This document shows positions 9,709 through 18,500 of a stretch of 64,000 bases of DNA, in pieces. Position 1 is the stretch's first letter, and every line of letters starts with the position of its first letter. The notes beneath the pieces were generated by a model that was given only the letters and a program-made list of their open reading frames with translations, had not been told where the DNA came from and ran no database searches. Both the position numbers and the translations under genes were made by a program. This DNA is from Amycolatopsis vastitatis (lineage in GTDB: Bacteria > Actinomycetota > Actinomycetes > Mycobacteriales > Pseudonocardiaceae): contig NZ_NMUL01000007.1 in the NCBI RefSeq assembly GCF_002234595.1, positions 186,001-250,000 of the forward strand, written 5' to 3'.

Positions 9709-10214
9709 CTCGTTATGGCCTGCGTCACATCCGGCACCTCGGCGGTCGACCGCTCGGCCGCCGCGGTGCCGTCGGTGAGGAACTCGACCAACGCCGTCAG
9801 CTGGCGGCGGTCGAAGCGGGCGAGCCGGTCGCCGACGAACCGGGCCATCGGCGCGTACAGCTCGGCGAGCTCGGCCATCCGGTCGGGCAGGGGCCGGACG
9901 ACGAGCCGGCGGCGGTCGGCGGGATCGGGGGCGCGCTCGGCGAGCCGGTGCCGTTCCATCCGGTCGAGCAGCCGGGTGAACGCGCCCGTGGACATCCCGA
10001 GCAGCCGGGCCAGTTCGGTCGGGGAGTCGCTGACGCCGCCGTGCAGCAGGTGCAGGCAGTGCAGCTCGGTCGGGGTGACGGCCATCCGCTCGGCGACCGC
10101 GGCGTGGAAGAGCGCGGTCGAGCCCACGAACCGGGGGAGGGCGAGGGCGGCGGCGGTGGCGAGTTCGCGCTGGTCGGGCAACGTCCATCCAAGGTCGGGT
10201 GACGACGCAGTCAC
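9705..10214 (-). CDS. MarR-family transcriptional regulator
   Basis: A 169-aa winged-helix regulator. The HTH spans about residues 47-95 (TPTELHCLHLLHGG, then SPTELARLLGMSTGAFTRLLD), followed by the wing (ERAPDPADRRRLVV) and C-terminal dimerisation helices. The GTG start is at 10212-10214. It is divergent from the ArsR-MFS operon and upstream of the ABC-F gene on the same strand, with its stop overlapping the candidate leader peptide. It probably controls its own operon. The ligand is unknown. Confidence 0.87.
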   Translation of the reverse strand: MTASSPDLGWTLPDQRELATAAALALPRFVGSTALFHAAVAERMAVTPTELHCLHLLHGGVSDSPTELARLLGMSTGAFTRLLDRMERHRLAERAPDPADRRRLVVRPLPDRMAELAELYAPMARFVGDRLARFDRRQLTALVEFLTDGTAAAERSTAEVPDVTQAITS

Positions 10215-10256
10215 TGCTCCGGGCAGTCACTGCCCCGCGAACGATAGCGGACACCG

Positions 10257-10285
10257 TTGACAAACCCGCAGGCGGGACGAACTAT
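10257..10285 (+). promoter_or_regulatory. Sigma-70-type promoter of the ArsR-MFS operon
   Basis: TTGACA (10257-10262) and AACTAT (10280-10285) are separated by 17 bp. The -10 directly abuts the 28-bp palindrome at 10286, so an operator-bound repressor would cover the transcription start. Confidence 0.6.
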
Positions 10286-10313
10286 GAAAGAAGTCTTTCG
10301 AAAGAGTTCTTTC
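10286..10313. promoter_or_regulatory. 28-bp palindromic operator, probably for the ArsR-family repressor
   Basis: A 28-bp palindrome with a single mismatched pair, centred on TTTCGAAA, made of GAAAGA/TCTTTC half-sites. It starts at the base after the -10 and ends 2 bases before the first candidate ATG of the ArsR gene. Position and symmetry suit an autorepressor operator. Confidence 0.75.
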
Positions 10314-10315
10314 AG

Positions 10316-10915
10316 ATGGGGGCACCGATGGCCGAGCTGCCACCGCGCAAGCGGATCGAGGACGTCGAGCTGCTGCGTGCGCTGGCGCACCCGCTGCGGT
10401 CGGCGCTGCTGCACCACCTGACCGCTGTCGGCCCGCGCACCGCGAGCGAGTGCGCCGAGGCCGTCGGCTCGACGGCGTCCAACTGCAGCTGGCACCTGCG
10501 GCAGCTCGCCCAGTACGGCCTGGTCGAGCGGGCCGAGGGCGAGGACGGCCGGGAACGGCCGTGGCGCGCCCGGCAGGTCGGCCTGGAGCTGGGGGAGCTC
10601 GCCGACGACCCGGCCCGGCGGGCGGCGCAGCTGGGCGTGGTCGGCGCGCAGCTGACCCACGAGCAGGAGCTGACCCAGCGGTACCTGGACTCCCTCGACG
10701 ACCTCAGCCCCGCCTGGCGCGCCGCGACCGGGCTGTCCACCTACGCCCTGCGCGTGACGCCGGAGGAGCTGACCCGGCTGACCGACGCGATCGACGCGCT
10801 GGTCCGCCCGTACGTCGGCGCCATCCGGACCGACGCGCCACCGGACGCGGCCTCCGTGCACGTCGGCCTGCGGGCGTTCCCGCGCATCGAACACTCGGGG
10901 AAGGCGGAAGCGTGA
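10316..10915 (+). CDS. ArsR-family (winged-helix) transcriptional regulator
   Basis: A 199-aa protein with an N-terminal HTH (about residues 13-70: ALAHPLRSALLHHL, ASECAEAVGSTASNCSWHLRQL) followed by a ~120-residue C-terminal region of unknown ligand. ATG 10316 is used; ATG 10328 is equally possible. Its stop overlaps the MFS start by 4 bp (GTGA), so the two are one operon. The palindrome at 10286-10313 immediately upstream is the likely operator. In this gene pair the regulator usually represses the downstream exporter until its substrate is present. Confidence 0.85.
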   Translation: MGAPMAELPPRKRIEDVELLRALAHPLRSALLHHLTAVGPRTASECAEAVGSTASNCSWHLRQLAQYGLVERAEGEDGRERPWRARQVGLELGELADDPARRAAQLGVVGAQLTHEQELTQRYLDSLDDLSPAWRAATGLSTYALRVTPEELTRLTDAIDALVRPYVGAIRTDAPPDAASVHVGLRAFPRIEHSGKAEA

Positions 10916-12174
10916 GAGGGCTGCTGGGGGTGCCGGGCTTCGCCCGGCTGTGGGTGGCCGCCTTCTTCGGCGAGACAGCCGAGTGGATGCTGCAGGTGGC
11001 GTTGCCGGTGTACGTCTTCCAGCGCACCGGCTCCGCCGCGACCACGGCGCTGAGCATCGGCCTGGGCCTGCTGCCCGCGGTGCTGCTGAGCCCGGTCGCG
11101 GGTGTCGTCGCGGACCGGTGGAACCGCCGTGCGGTGCTGTTCGGCGTCTGCTGCGGTCTCGCTGTCGTGGTGCTCCCGCTGCCGGCCGAACCCGATGTCG
11201 TCGTGGTGTACGCGGTGATGGCCGCGCAGGCGGCGCTGGCGTCGGTGTTCGAACCGGCGCGCAACGCGCTGGTCCCGGAACTGGTCGGCGTCGAAGAGGT
11301 GACCGGCGCCAACGGGCTGATGAGCGTCAACGGCAGCGTCGCCCGGCTGGCCGGCGGCTGGGCGGGCGGCGCGCTGCTGGGCTTCGGCGGGCTCGCGGAC
11401 GTCGTCACCGGCTACCTGGCCGTCCTCGTGGTGGCGGCGGCGCTGCTGGCCAAGCCGTTCCGCCGGATCGCCGCCCCGGCACCGGCCGGGGCGCGGGAAC
11501 CGGTGGTGCGTGCCTGGCTCGACGGCCTGCGGGAGCTGACGCGCAACCGGCGCCTGTGGCGCACCGGGCTCGCACTCGTGTTCACGTCGCTGGCGCAGGG
11601 CATGTTCCTCGTGCTGTTCGTGGTCTACGTCCTGGACGTGCTCGGCGGCAGCGAAGCCGACGCCGGGCTGCTGCGGGGCGTGCAGGCCCTCGGCGGGCTC
11701 GCCGCCGGGTTCGCCCTGGCCACCGTGGCGCGGCGGGTGGCGCCGGCCGCGCTGCTCGGCTGGGGTTCGATCGTGCTCGGCCTGGTGTCCGCGGTGATCT
11801 GGAACCTGGCCATGGTGACGACGTCGCTGGGCGTGTACGTCGGGCTGTTCGTCGTGGCCGGCGCCCCGGGCGTGGTCGTCGGGGCCGGGGTGCTGTCGGA
11901 GATCCAGAGCGCGGTCGCCCCCGAGCGGGCCGGCCGGGTGCTGAGCACGACGTTCGCCGCCGTCGCCACGTTCACCACCGTCGGCGCGCTGCTGGCGGGC
12001 ACTCTCGTCGCCGCGACCGGGCCCGCCGTGCTGCTGAACGTCCAGGCCGGCGTCTACGTCTTCGCCGGAGTGCTGATGCTGTTCCCGAACCGCCGGTTTC
12101 GCGCGGTCCCCGCGCCCGCGGTGGTTACGGTGGAGGGGTGCCGCACCTCTTCGCCACGAGCGACCTCCACGTGA
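10912..12174 (+). CDS. MFS transporter (drug/macrolide efflux-type)
   Basis: A 420-aa integral membrane protein with about 12 hydrophobic segments and the MFS loop 2-3 motif VVADRWNRRAVL near residue 64. It resembles the MefA/EntS-type exporters that often follow ArsR-like regulators. GTG start, overlapping the regulator stop by 4 bp. Its last 37 bp overlap the next gene, whose leaderless promoter lies inside it. The substrate is not predictable; a hydrophobic drug is the usual assumption. Confidence 0.85.
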   Translation: MRGLLGVPGFARLWVAAFFGETAEWMLQVALPVYVFQRTGSAATTALSIGLGLLPAVLLSPVAGVVADRWNRRAVLFGVCCGLAVVVLPLPAEPDVVVVYAVMAAQAALASVFEPARNALVPELVGVEEVTGANGLMSVNGSVARLAGGWAGGALLGFGGLADVVTGYLAVLVVAAALLAKPFRRIAAPAPAGAREPVVRAWLDGLRELTRNRRLWRTGLALVFTSLAQGMFLVLFVVYVLDVLGGSEADAGLLRGVQALGGLAAGFALATVARRVAPAALLGWGSIVLGLVSAVIWNLAMVTTSLGVYVGLFVVAGAPGVVVGAGVLSEIQSAVAPERAGRVLSTTFAAVATFTTVGALLAGTLVAATGPAVLLNVQAGVYVFAGVLMLFPNRRFRAVPAPAVVTVEGCRTSSPRATST

Positions 12175-12971
12175 CCCATGAGGGCAACGGCCCGATCCTC
12201 GACGCGGTCGTCCCGGAAACACCCGAAGACTGGCTGCTCGTCGCCGGCGATGTCGCCGAGCTGGCCGAAGCGACCATCGGGACGCTGAAGACCCTGCGCG
12301 ACCGGTTCGCGAAGGTCGTCTGGGTCCCGGGCAACCACGAGCTGTGGACGACGAAGAACGACGACTGCCAGCTGCGGGGCCAGGCTCGCTACGAGTACCT
12401 CGTCGACCGGTGCCGCGAGATCGGCGTGCTGACGCCCGAGGACGAGTTCCCGGTCTGGCGGCACGGCCCGCGGCCGCTGACGATCGCGCCGCTGTTCCTG
12501 CTCTACGACTACAGCTGGCGGACCCCGGAAGCCGAAGGCAAGTCCCTCCGGGAGGCCCTGCGCCAGGCCAGGGAGGCCGGGGTGGTGTGCACGGACGAGT
12601 ACCTCCTGCACCCCGACCCGTACCCGAGCCGTCAGGCGTGGTGCGCGGACCGGCTCAAGATCAGCACCGGACGTCTCGAGGCGATTCCCGAGGACCACGG
12701 CACGATCCTGATGTCGCACTGGCCGCTGCACCGGCACCCCACGGCGCCGCTGTACTGGCCGGAGTTCGCGCTGTGGTGCGGCACCACGCAGACCGAGGAC
12801 TGGCACGTCCGCTACCGCGCGGAGGTCGCCGTCTACGGCCACCTGCACATCCCGCGCACCACCGAGGCCGACGGCGTCCGCTTCGAGGAGGTCTCGCTGG
12901 GCTATCCGCGGGAGTGGCGGAAGCGGGCGCGGGGCGCGGTGCCGATGCGCCGCATCCTCTGGCCCTCCTGA
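12138..12971 (+). CDS. Metallophosphoesterase (calcineurin-like)
   Basis: A 277-aa phosphoesterase with the complete dimetal motif set: D9-x-H11, GD at 37-38, GNHE at 65-68, a histidine in ILMSHWP and GHLH near the C-terminus. The substrate is unknown. GTG 12138 is chosen because TACGGT (12126-12131) sits 6 bases upstream; a GGAGGGG run is also present. The gene therefore begins inside the last 37 bp of the MFS gene. From memory it resembles mycobacterial metallophosphoesterases found beside phosphopantetheinyl transferase genes, but no such gene is here. Confidence 0.85.
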   Translation: MPHLFATSDLHVTHEGNGPILDAVVPETPEDWLLVAGDVAELAEATIGTLKTLRDRFAKVVWVPGNHELWTTKNDDCQLRGQARYEYLVDRCREIGVLTPEDEFPVWRHGPRPLTIAPLFLLYDYSWRTPEAEGKSLREALRQAREAGVVCTDEYLLHPDPYPSRQAWCADRLKISTGRLEAIPEDHGTILMSHWPLHRHPTAPLYWPEFALWCGTTQTEDWHVRYRAEVAVYGHLHIPRTTEADGVRFEEVSLGYPREWRKRARGAVPMRRILWPS

Positions 12972-13056
12972 TCGGGCGGGATGCGGCAGGCCCGGCGAGG
13001 TCCCGGCGGCTTGCCGGTCCGCCGGCTGCGGCAGGCCCGGCGTGATCGCCCGGCCG

Positions 13057-13602
13057 TCAGGATTCCGCGCGTCGCCGTTCCCTGAGCGCCCGCACCCGGC
13101 CCCGGCTGGCGCACGCGGGCGAGGGGCACCAGCGCCGCCGTCCGCCCGGATCGGCGAAGACGCCGCGGCAGTCCTGCTCGGGGCACGCCCGCAGGTCGTG
13201 CCGCAACGGCCCGGTGAGCCAGTCGGCCGCCTGGTGCGCGAGCCGGGCGAGCGCGGCCGACGCCGTGGGCGGGGCGCTGCGGTGCAGCCGGTCGAGGGCG
13301 GCCAGGTGCACCGGCTCGGTCTTGAGGACGGCCGCCAGCGGGCTCACCTGGTCGGCTTTCGGCGGAATCCCGTCGACCGCGCCCAAGGCGAGTTCGCGGA
13401 GGACCTCGCGGAGCCGGTGGGCTTCGTCCAGGTCGGCGTCCGTGACCGGCGCGAGCGGGGTCAGCTCGACCCGGGCGAGCCAGTCGCGGAACCGCGCGGT
13501 CGTCGGGATCCGCTCCACGGGCTGCGGCCCGAAGTGGCGGCCACGGGTGGCCAGGAGGTTGAGCCATGGTGCGCCCATGTCGAGGCGGAAGTCTTCGGAC
13601 AC
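13057..13602 (-). CDS. CGNR/ABATE-type zinc-finger regulator with altered finger
   Basis: A 181-aa protein. The first ~125 residues (LDMGAPWLNLLATRG, DLDEAHRLREVLRELA) match the stress-induced ABATE domain that precedes CGNR zinc fingers. The C-terminus has the finger cysteines (CPEQDC, WCPSPAC), but the signature Cys-Gly-Asn-Arg is replaced by C-A-S-R. It is a probable transcription factor. The GTG start lies 6 bases after TACGAT (13614-13609), a leaderless transcript. Divergent from a phosphotriesterase-like gene; a perfect dyad overlaps both -10 hexamers. Confidence 0.78.
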   Translation of the reverse strand: MSEDFRLDMGAPWLNLLATRGRHFGPQPVERIPTTARFRDWLARVELTPLAPVTDADLDEAHRLREVLRELALGAVDGIPPKADQVSPLAAVLKTEPVHLAALDRLHRSAPPTASAALARLAHQAADWLTGPLRHDLRACPEQDCRGVFADPGGRRRWCPSPACASRGRVRALRERRRAES

Positions 13603-13611
13603 CTCACCATC

Positions 13612-13630
13612 GTAACGGTTGAGGCGTTAC
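13612..13630. promoter_or_regulatory. Dyad operator between divergent leaderless promoters
   Basis: GTAACG (13612-13617) and CGTTAC (13625-13630) form a perfect 6-bp inverted repeat with a 7-bp centre. The left half overlaps the minus-strand -10 (TACGAT) and the right half overlaps the plus-strand -10 (TACACT, 13628-13633). One bound dimer could control both genes. Confidence 0.65.
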
Positions 13631-13640
13631 ACTTGCCGTC

Positions 13641-14576
13641 GTGACTGGGGAGCCGAAGGTGCGGACGGTGCTGGGCGACATCGATCCGGCCGAGCTGGGC
13701 GTGACCGACTCGCACGACCACCTCTTCTTCGCTTCGAAGCTGCTGCCCGGCCAGGAGCTGGACGACCCGGTCGCCGCCGCGGACGCGCTCCTCGACTTCA
13801 AGCTCCGGGGCGGGGCGGCGCTCGTCCAGTGGACGCCCTATGGCCTGACCCGGCGGACCCGGGAGCTCGCCTGGATCTCGGACGAGGTCGGCGTGCACGT
13901 GGTCGCGGCCACCGGCCTGCACCGCGTGGAGCACTACCCGCCGGTGATCCTCGGCCGCGTCATCGACGATCTGGTCAAGGAGTTCGTCGCCGACCTGACC
14001 GAGGGGACCCAGCCCGCCGACCTGCCCGACGAGCCGCGGACCGGCCCGCGCGCCGGGCTGGTCAAGGTGGCCGGCGCCTTCCACACGATCGATTCGCACG
14101 CCCGGCTGACGATGACCGCCGCCGCGGTCGCCCACGAGGAGACCGGCGCGCCGATCGCCGTGCACCTCGAACTCGGCACGGCGGGCCTGGAGACGGTCGA
14201 ACTGCTCTGCGACAAGCTGGACGTTTCACCGGAAAGTGTGATCCTCGGCCACCTCAACCGGAACCCGGATCCGCAGCTGCATCGGGAGATCGCCGAGACC
14301 GGCGTGTTCCTCGGCTTCGACGGCCCGTCGCGGGCCAACCACGCCACCGACCTGCGGCTCTTCGACGGACTCGAAGCGCTCGTCGAGGCCGGGCACGGCG
14401 GGCAGATCCTGCTCGGCGGCGACACGACCACCGCCGCCGCCCGCGCCCAGCCGGGCGCGTCCTACCTGCTCACAACGCTGGCGCCGCGGCTGACCAAGCT
14501 GCTGGGCGGCGACATCGTCACGGCCATGCTGGTGGCGAACCCCGCCCGGGCGTTCGCCACCAGCTGGCTGCGGTGA
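13641..14576 (+). CDS. Phosphotriesterase-family metal-dependent hydrolase
   Basis: A 311-aa TIM-barrel hydrolase with the family metal ligands in order: H25-D-H27 (TDSHDH), a candidate carboxylated Lys142 (GLVKVAG), H175 (AVHLE), H204 (ILGHLN) and Asp261 (LLGGDTT). The family includes lactonases and organophosphate hydrolases; the natural substrate here is unknown. The GTG start is 7 bases after TACACT, so the transcript is leaderless. It is probably controlled by the divergent CGNR-like regulator. Confidence 0.88.
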   Translation: MTGEPKVRTVLGDIDPAELGVTDSHDHLFFASKLLPGQELDDPVAAADALLDFKLRGGAALVQWTPYGLTRRTRELAWISDEVGVHVVAATGLHRVEHYPPVILGRVIDDLVKEFVADLTEGTQPADLPDEPRTGPRAGLVKVAGAFHTIDSHARLTMTAAAVAHEETGAPIAVHLELGTAGLETVELLCDKLDVSPESVILGHLNRNPDPQLHREIAETGVFLGFDGPSRANHATDLRLFDGLEALVEAGHGGQILLGGDTTTAAARAQPGASYLLTTLAPRLTKLLGGDIVTAMLVANPARAFATSWLR

Positions 14577-14592
14577 CCCTGAAAAGAGTGCC

Positions 14593-15498
14593 TCAGCGCA
14601 GGCCGAAGCCTTCCTGCCCGCCGCCCCGGCCGCGGCGGCGCAGGTAACGCTCGAACTCGGCGGCGATCTTGTCGCCGCTGACGTCTTCGGCCACGACCTC
14701 GCTCTGCGCGTCGCCGCGCTCCTCGAGGCTGCGGACGTACTCGCTGATCTCTTCGTCCTCGTCGGCCATCTCGCTGACCGTGCGCTGCCACTCCTCGGCC
14801 TGCTCCGGCAGCGCGCCGAGGGGGATCTCGACGTCGAGGATGTCCTCCAGCTTGTGCAGCAGCGCCAGCGTCGCCTTCGGGGACGGCGGGTGCGAGACGT
14901 AGTGCGGCACCGCCGCCCAGATCGAGACGGCCGGGATGCCCGCCTGCACGCAGTAGTCCTGCAGGATCCCGACGATGCCGGTGGGGCCCTGGTAGTTGTT
15001 CAGGTCGAGCCCGTAGAGCGAGGCGGTGTCCTTGTCGTACGCCGTCCCGGTCACCGGGACCGGCCGCGTGTGCGCGGTGTCGGCGAGCAGCGCCCCCAGC
15101 GTCACGACCGTCGCGACGTTCAGCTGTTCGATGTGCTTCAGCAGCTCGGCGCAGAACGCGCGCCAGCGCATGTTCGGCTCGGGGCCCTGCACGAGAACGA
15201 CGTCGCGGTCGAAGCCGTCGGGACGGCACACCGAGAGCGTCGTGGTCGGCCAGTCCACCCGGCGAGTGACGCCGTCCACCATCCGGACGGTCGGGCGGCT
15301 GACCTGGAAGTCGTAGTAGTCGTCGGGCTCCAGTTCCGCCAGCTGCGTGGCGTCCCAGTTCAGCTGCAGGTGCTCGACCGCCCGGCTGGCCGCGTCACCT
15401 GCGTCGTTCCAGCCTTCGAAGGCGACCACCATCAGCGGGCGGGAGGGTTCGGGGCGGTCGCCAGGCGGCCGCGGGGTCTCGTCGACGGGCTCACTCAC
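14593..15498 (-). CDS. PAC2-family protein (proteasome assembly chaperone-like fold)
   Basis: A 301-aa protein of the PAC2 superfamily (VVAFEGWNDAGDAA, PHYVSHPPSPKATLALL), homologous by my recollection to M. tuberculosis Rv2125. In eukaryotes the family includes a proteasome assembly chaperone; bacterial function is not established. The C-terminal 60 residues are acidic then Arg/Gly-rich. GTG 15496-15498 is 6 bases after TAGGCT on the minus strand, so leaderless. Divergent from metH. Confidence 0.85.
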   Translation of the reverse strand: MSEPVDETPRPPGDRPEPSRPLMVVAFEGWNDAGDAASRAVEHLQLNWDATQLAELEPDDYYDFQVSRPTVRMVDGVTRRVDWPTTTLSVCRPDGFDRDVVLVQGPEPNMRWRAFCAELLKHIEQLNVATVVTLGALLADTAHTRPVPVTGTAYDKDTASLYGLDLNNYQGPTGIVGILQDYCVQAGIPAVSIWAAVPHYVSHPPSPKATLALLHKLEDILDVEIPLGALPEQAEEWQRTVSEMADEDEEISEYVRSLEERGDAQSEVVAEDVSGDKIAAEFERYLRRRGRGGGQEGFGLR

Positions 15499-15536
15499 CG
15501 GACCAGCCTACGACCACCGGCCTTACGCTGTTCAGC

Positions 15537-18500
15537 ATGTCCGACCGCCTGTCGTCACCGTTCCTGACCGCGCTGCGATCCCGCGTCCTGGTCGCCGACG
15601 GCGCGATGGGCACCGCCCTGCAGGCCCACGACCTGAGCCTGGACGATTTCGGCGGCCTGGAGGGCTGCAACGAGATCCTCAACGTGACCCGCCCGGACGT
15701 GGTCCGCTCGGTGCACCGCGGGTACCTCGAAGCGGGGGCGGACGCGGTCGAAACGAACACTTTCGGGGCCAATTTCGCCAACTTCGCCGAGTACGACATC
15801 ACGGAGCGGATCTTCGAGCTCGCCGAGGCCGGCGCGCGGCTGGCCCGCGAGACCGCCGACGAGTTCGCGACGCCGGACCGGCCGCGGTTCGTGCTCGGCT
15901 CGGTCGGCCCCGGCACGAAGCTCCCCACTCTCGGGCACGCGCCGTTCACCACGCTGCGTGACGCCTACGCCGAAGAGGTCCGGGGCCTGCTGGCCGGCGG
16001 CGCCGACGCGGTGATCGTCGAGACCACCCAGGACATCCTGCAGACGAAGGCGTCGATCATCGGCGCGAAGCGCGCGATGGCCGCCGAAGGGCGCCAGGTG
16101 CCTATCCTCGCTTCGATCACCGTCGAAACCACCGGCACCATGCTGCTCGGCACCGAGGTCGGCGCGGCCCTGGCCGCGCTGGAGCCGCTCGGCATCGACG
16201 TCATCGGGCTCAACTGCGCCACCGGCCCGGCCGAGATGAGCGAGCACCTGCGGCAGCTGGCCAAGCACGCCCGGGTGCCGCTGTCGGTGATGCCGAACGC
16301 CGGCCTGCCGGAGCTGGGCCCGGGCGGGGCGGTGTACCCGCTCGGCCCGGAAGCGCTGGTCGAGGCGCTGACCGGGTTCATCCGGGAGTTCGGCGTCGGC
16401 CTGGTCGGCGGCTGCTGCGGGACGACCGACGAGCACATCCGGCAGCTCGCCGCGGCCGTCTCCGGCACTTCGCCCGTCGCGAGGCGGCCGCGGCCCGAGC
16501 CGGGGGTGTCGTCGCTGTACCAGGCGGTGCCGTTCAAGCAGGACGCCAGCGTGCTGATGATCGGCGAGCGGACCAACGCGAACGGCTCGAAGGCCTTCCG
16601 CACCGCGATGCTGGATGGCCGGTGGGACGACTGCGTCGAGATCGCCCGCGAGCAGACCCGCGACGGCGCCCACCTGCTGGACCTGTGCGTCGACTACGTC
16701 GGCCGCGACGGCACCGCGGACATGGCCGAGCTGGCCGGGCGCCTGGCCACGGCGTCGACGCTGCCGATCATGCTCGACTCCACCGAGGTCCCCGTGCTGC
16801 GGGCCGGGCTGGAGCGCCTGGGCGGCCGGTGCGCGGTCAACTCCGTCAACTACGAGGACGGCGACGGCCCGGAGTCCCGCTTCACCCAGGTCATGGAACT
16901 GGTCAGCGAGTACGGCGCCGCCGTCGTCGCGCTGACCATCGACGAGGAAGGCCAAGCTCGCACTGCCGCGAAGAAGGCCGGCATCGCGACCCGGCTCATC
17001 GAAGACATCACCGGGAACTGGGGCCTGCACACCTCCGACGTCATCATCGACGCGCTGACCTTCACCATCGCCACCGGGCAGGAGGAGTCGCGACGGGACG
17101 GCATCGAGACGATCGAGGCGATCCGCGAGATCAAGCGCCGCCACCCCGAGGTGCAGACCACGCTCGGGCTGTCGAACATCTCGTTCGGGCTCAACCCGGC
17201 CGCGCGGCAGGTGCTCAACTCGGTGTTCCTGCACGAGTGCGTCCAAGCCGGGCTCGACACCGCGATCGTGCACGCGTCGAAGATCCTGCCGATGGCGCGC
17301 ATCCCGGACGACCAGCGCGCGATCGCCCTCGATCTCGTCTACGACCGCCGTCGTGAGGGCTACGACCCGCTGCAGGAGCTGATGGCCCGGTTCGAAGGCG
17401 TCAGCGCGGCGTCCTCGAAGGCGTCGCGGGCCGAGGAGCTGGCCGCGTTGCCGCTGTTCGAACGGCTCGAACGCCGGATCGTCGACGGCGAGCGCAACGG
17501 CCTCACCGAAGACCTCGACGCGGCCCTGGAACAGCGGCCCGCCCTGCAGATCATCAACGACACGCTGCTGTCCGGCATGAAGACCGTCGGCGAGCTGTTC
17601 GGCTCCGGGCAGATGCAGCTGCCGTTCGTGCTGCAGTCCGCCGAGGTGATGAAGGCCGCCGTCGCGCACCTCGAGCCGCACATGGAGACCGGCGACGACT
17701 CCGGCAAGGGCCGGATCGTGCTGGCCACCGTCCGCGGCGACGTGCACGACATCGGCAAGAACCTCGTCGACATCATCCTGTCCAACAACGGCTACGAGGT
17801 CGTCAACCTCGGCATCAAGCAGCCGATCACGACCATCCTGGAGGCGGCCGAGGAGCACGCCGCCGACGCGATCGGGATGTCCGGGCTGCTGGTCAAGTCC
17901 ACGGTGATCATGAAGGAGAACCTCCAGGAGATGAACTCCCGGGGTGTCTCCGCGCGCTGGCCGGTGCTGCTCGGCGGCGCCGCGCTCACCCGGTCCTATG
18001 TGGAGAACGACCTGAGCGAGCTGTACCTCGGCGACGTCCGCTACGCGCGGGACGCGTTCGAGGGCCTGCGGCTGATGGACGCCATCATGGCGGCCAAGCG
18101 CGGGGAATCGCCGCTGGTGGACGCCGACGCGGAGAAAAAGCGCCGGGAGCGCAAGGAACGCCGCGAACGCTCGCTGCGGATCGCCGAGGCGCGCAAAGCC
18201 CGCAAGGCCGAGGAGGAAGTCCTCGAGGGGCCACCGCCCGCGCGGTCGGACGTGGCCACCGATGTGCCGCTGCCGACGCCGCCGTTCTGGGGCTCGCGGG
18301 TGGTCAAGGGCGTGCCGCTCGCCGACTACGCCGCGATGCTCGACGAGCGCGCGACCTTCATGGGCCAGTGGGGGCTCAAGGGCGCCCGCGGCGGCGCCGG
18401 ACCGACGTACGACGAACTCGTCGAATCCGAAGGCCGGCCGCGGCTGCGGTACTGGCTCGACCGGCTGACCGCGGACGGCGTCCTGGCCCACGCGGCCGTC

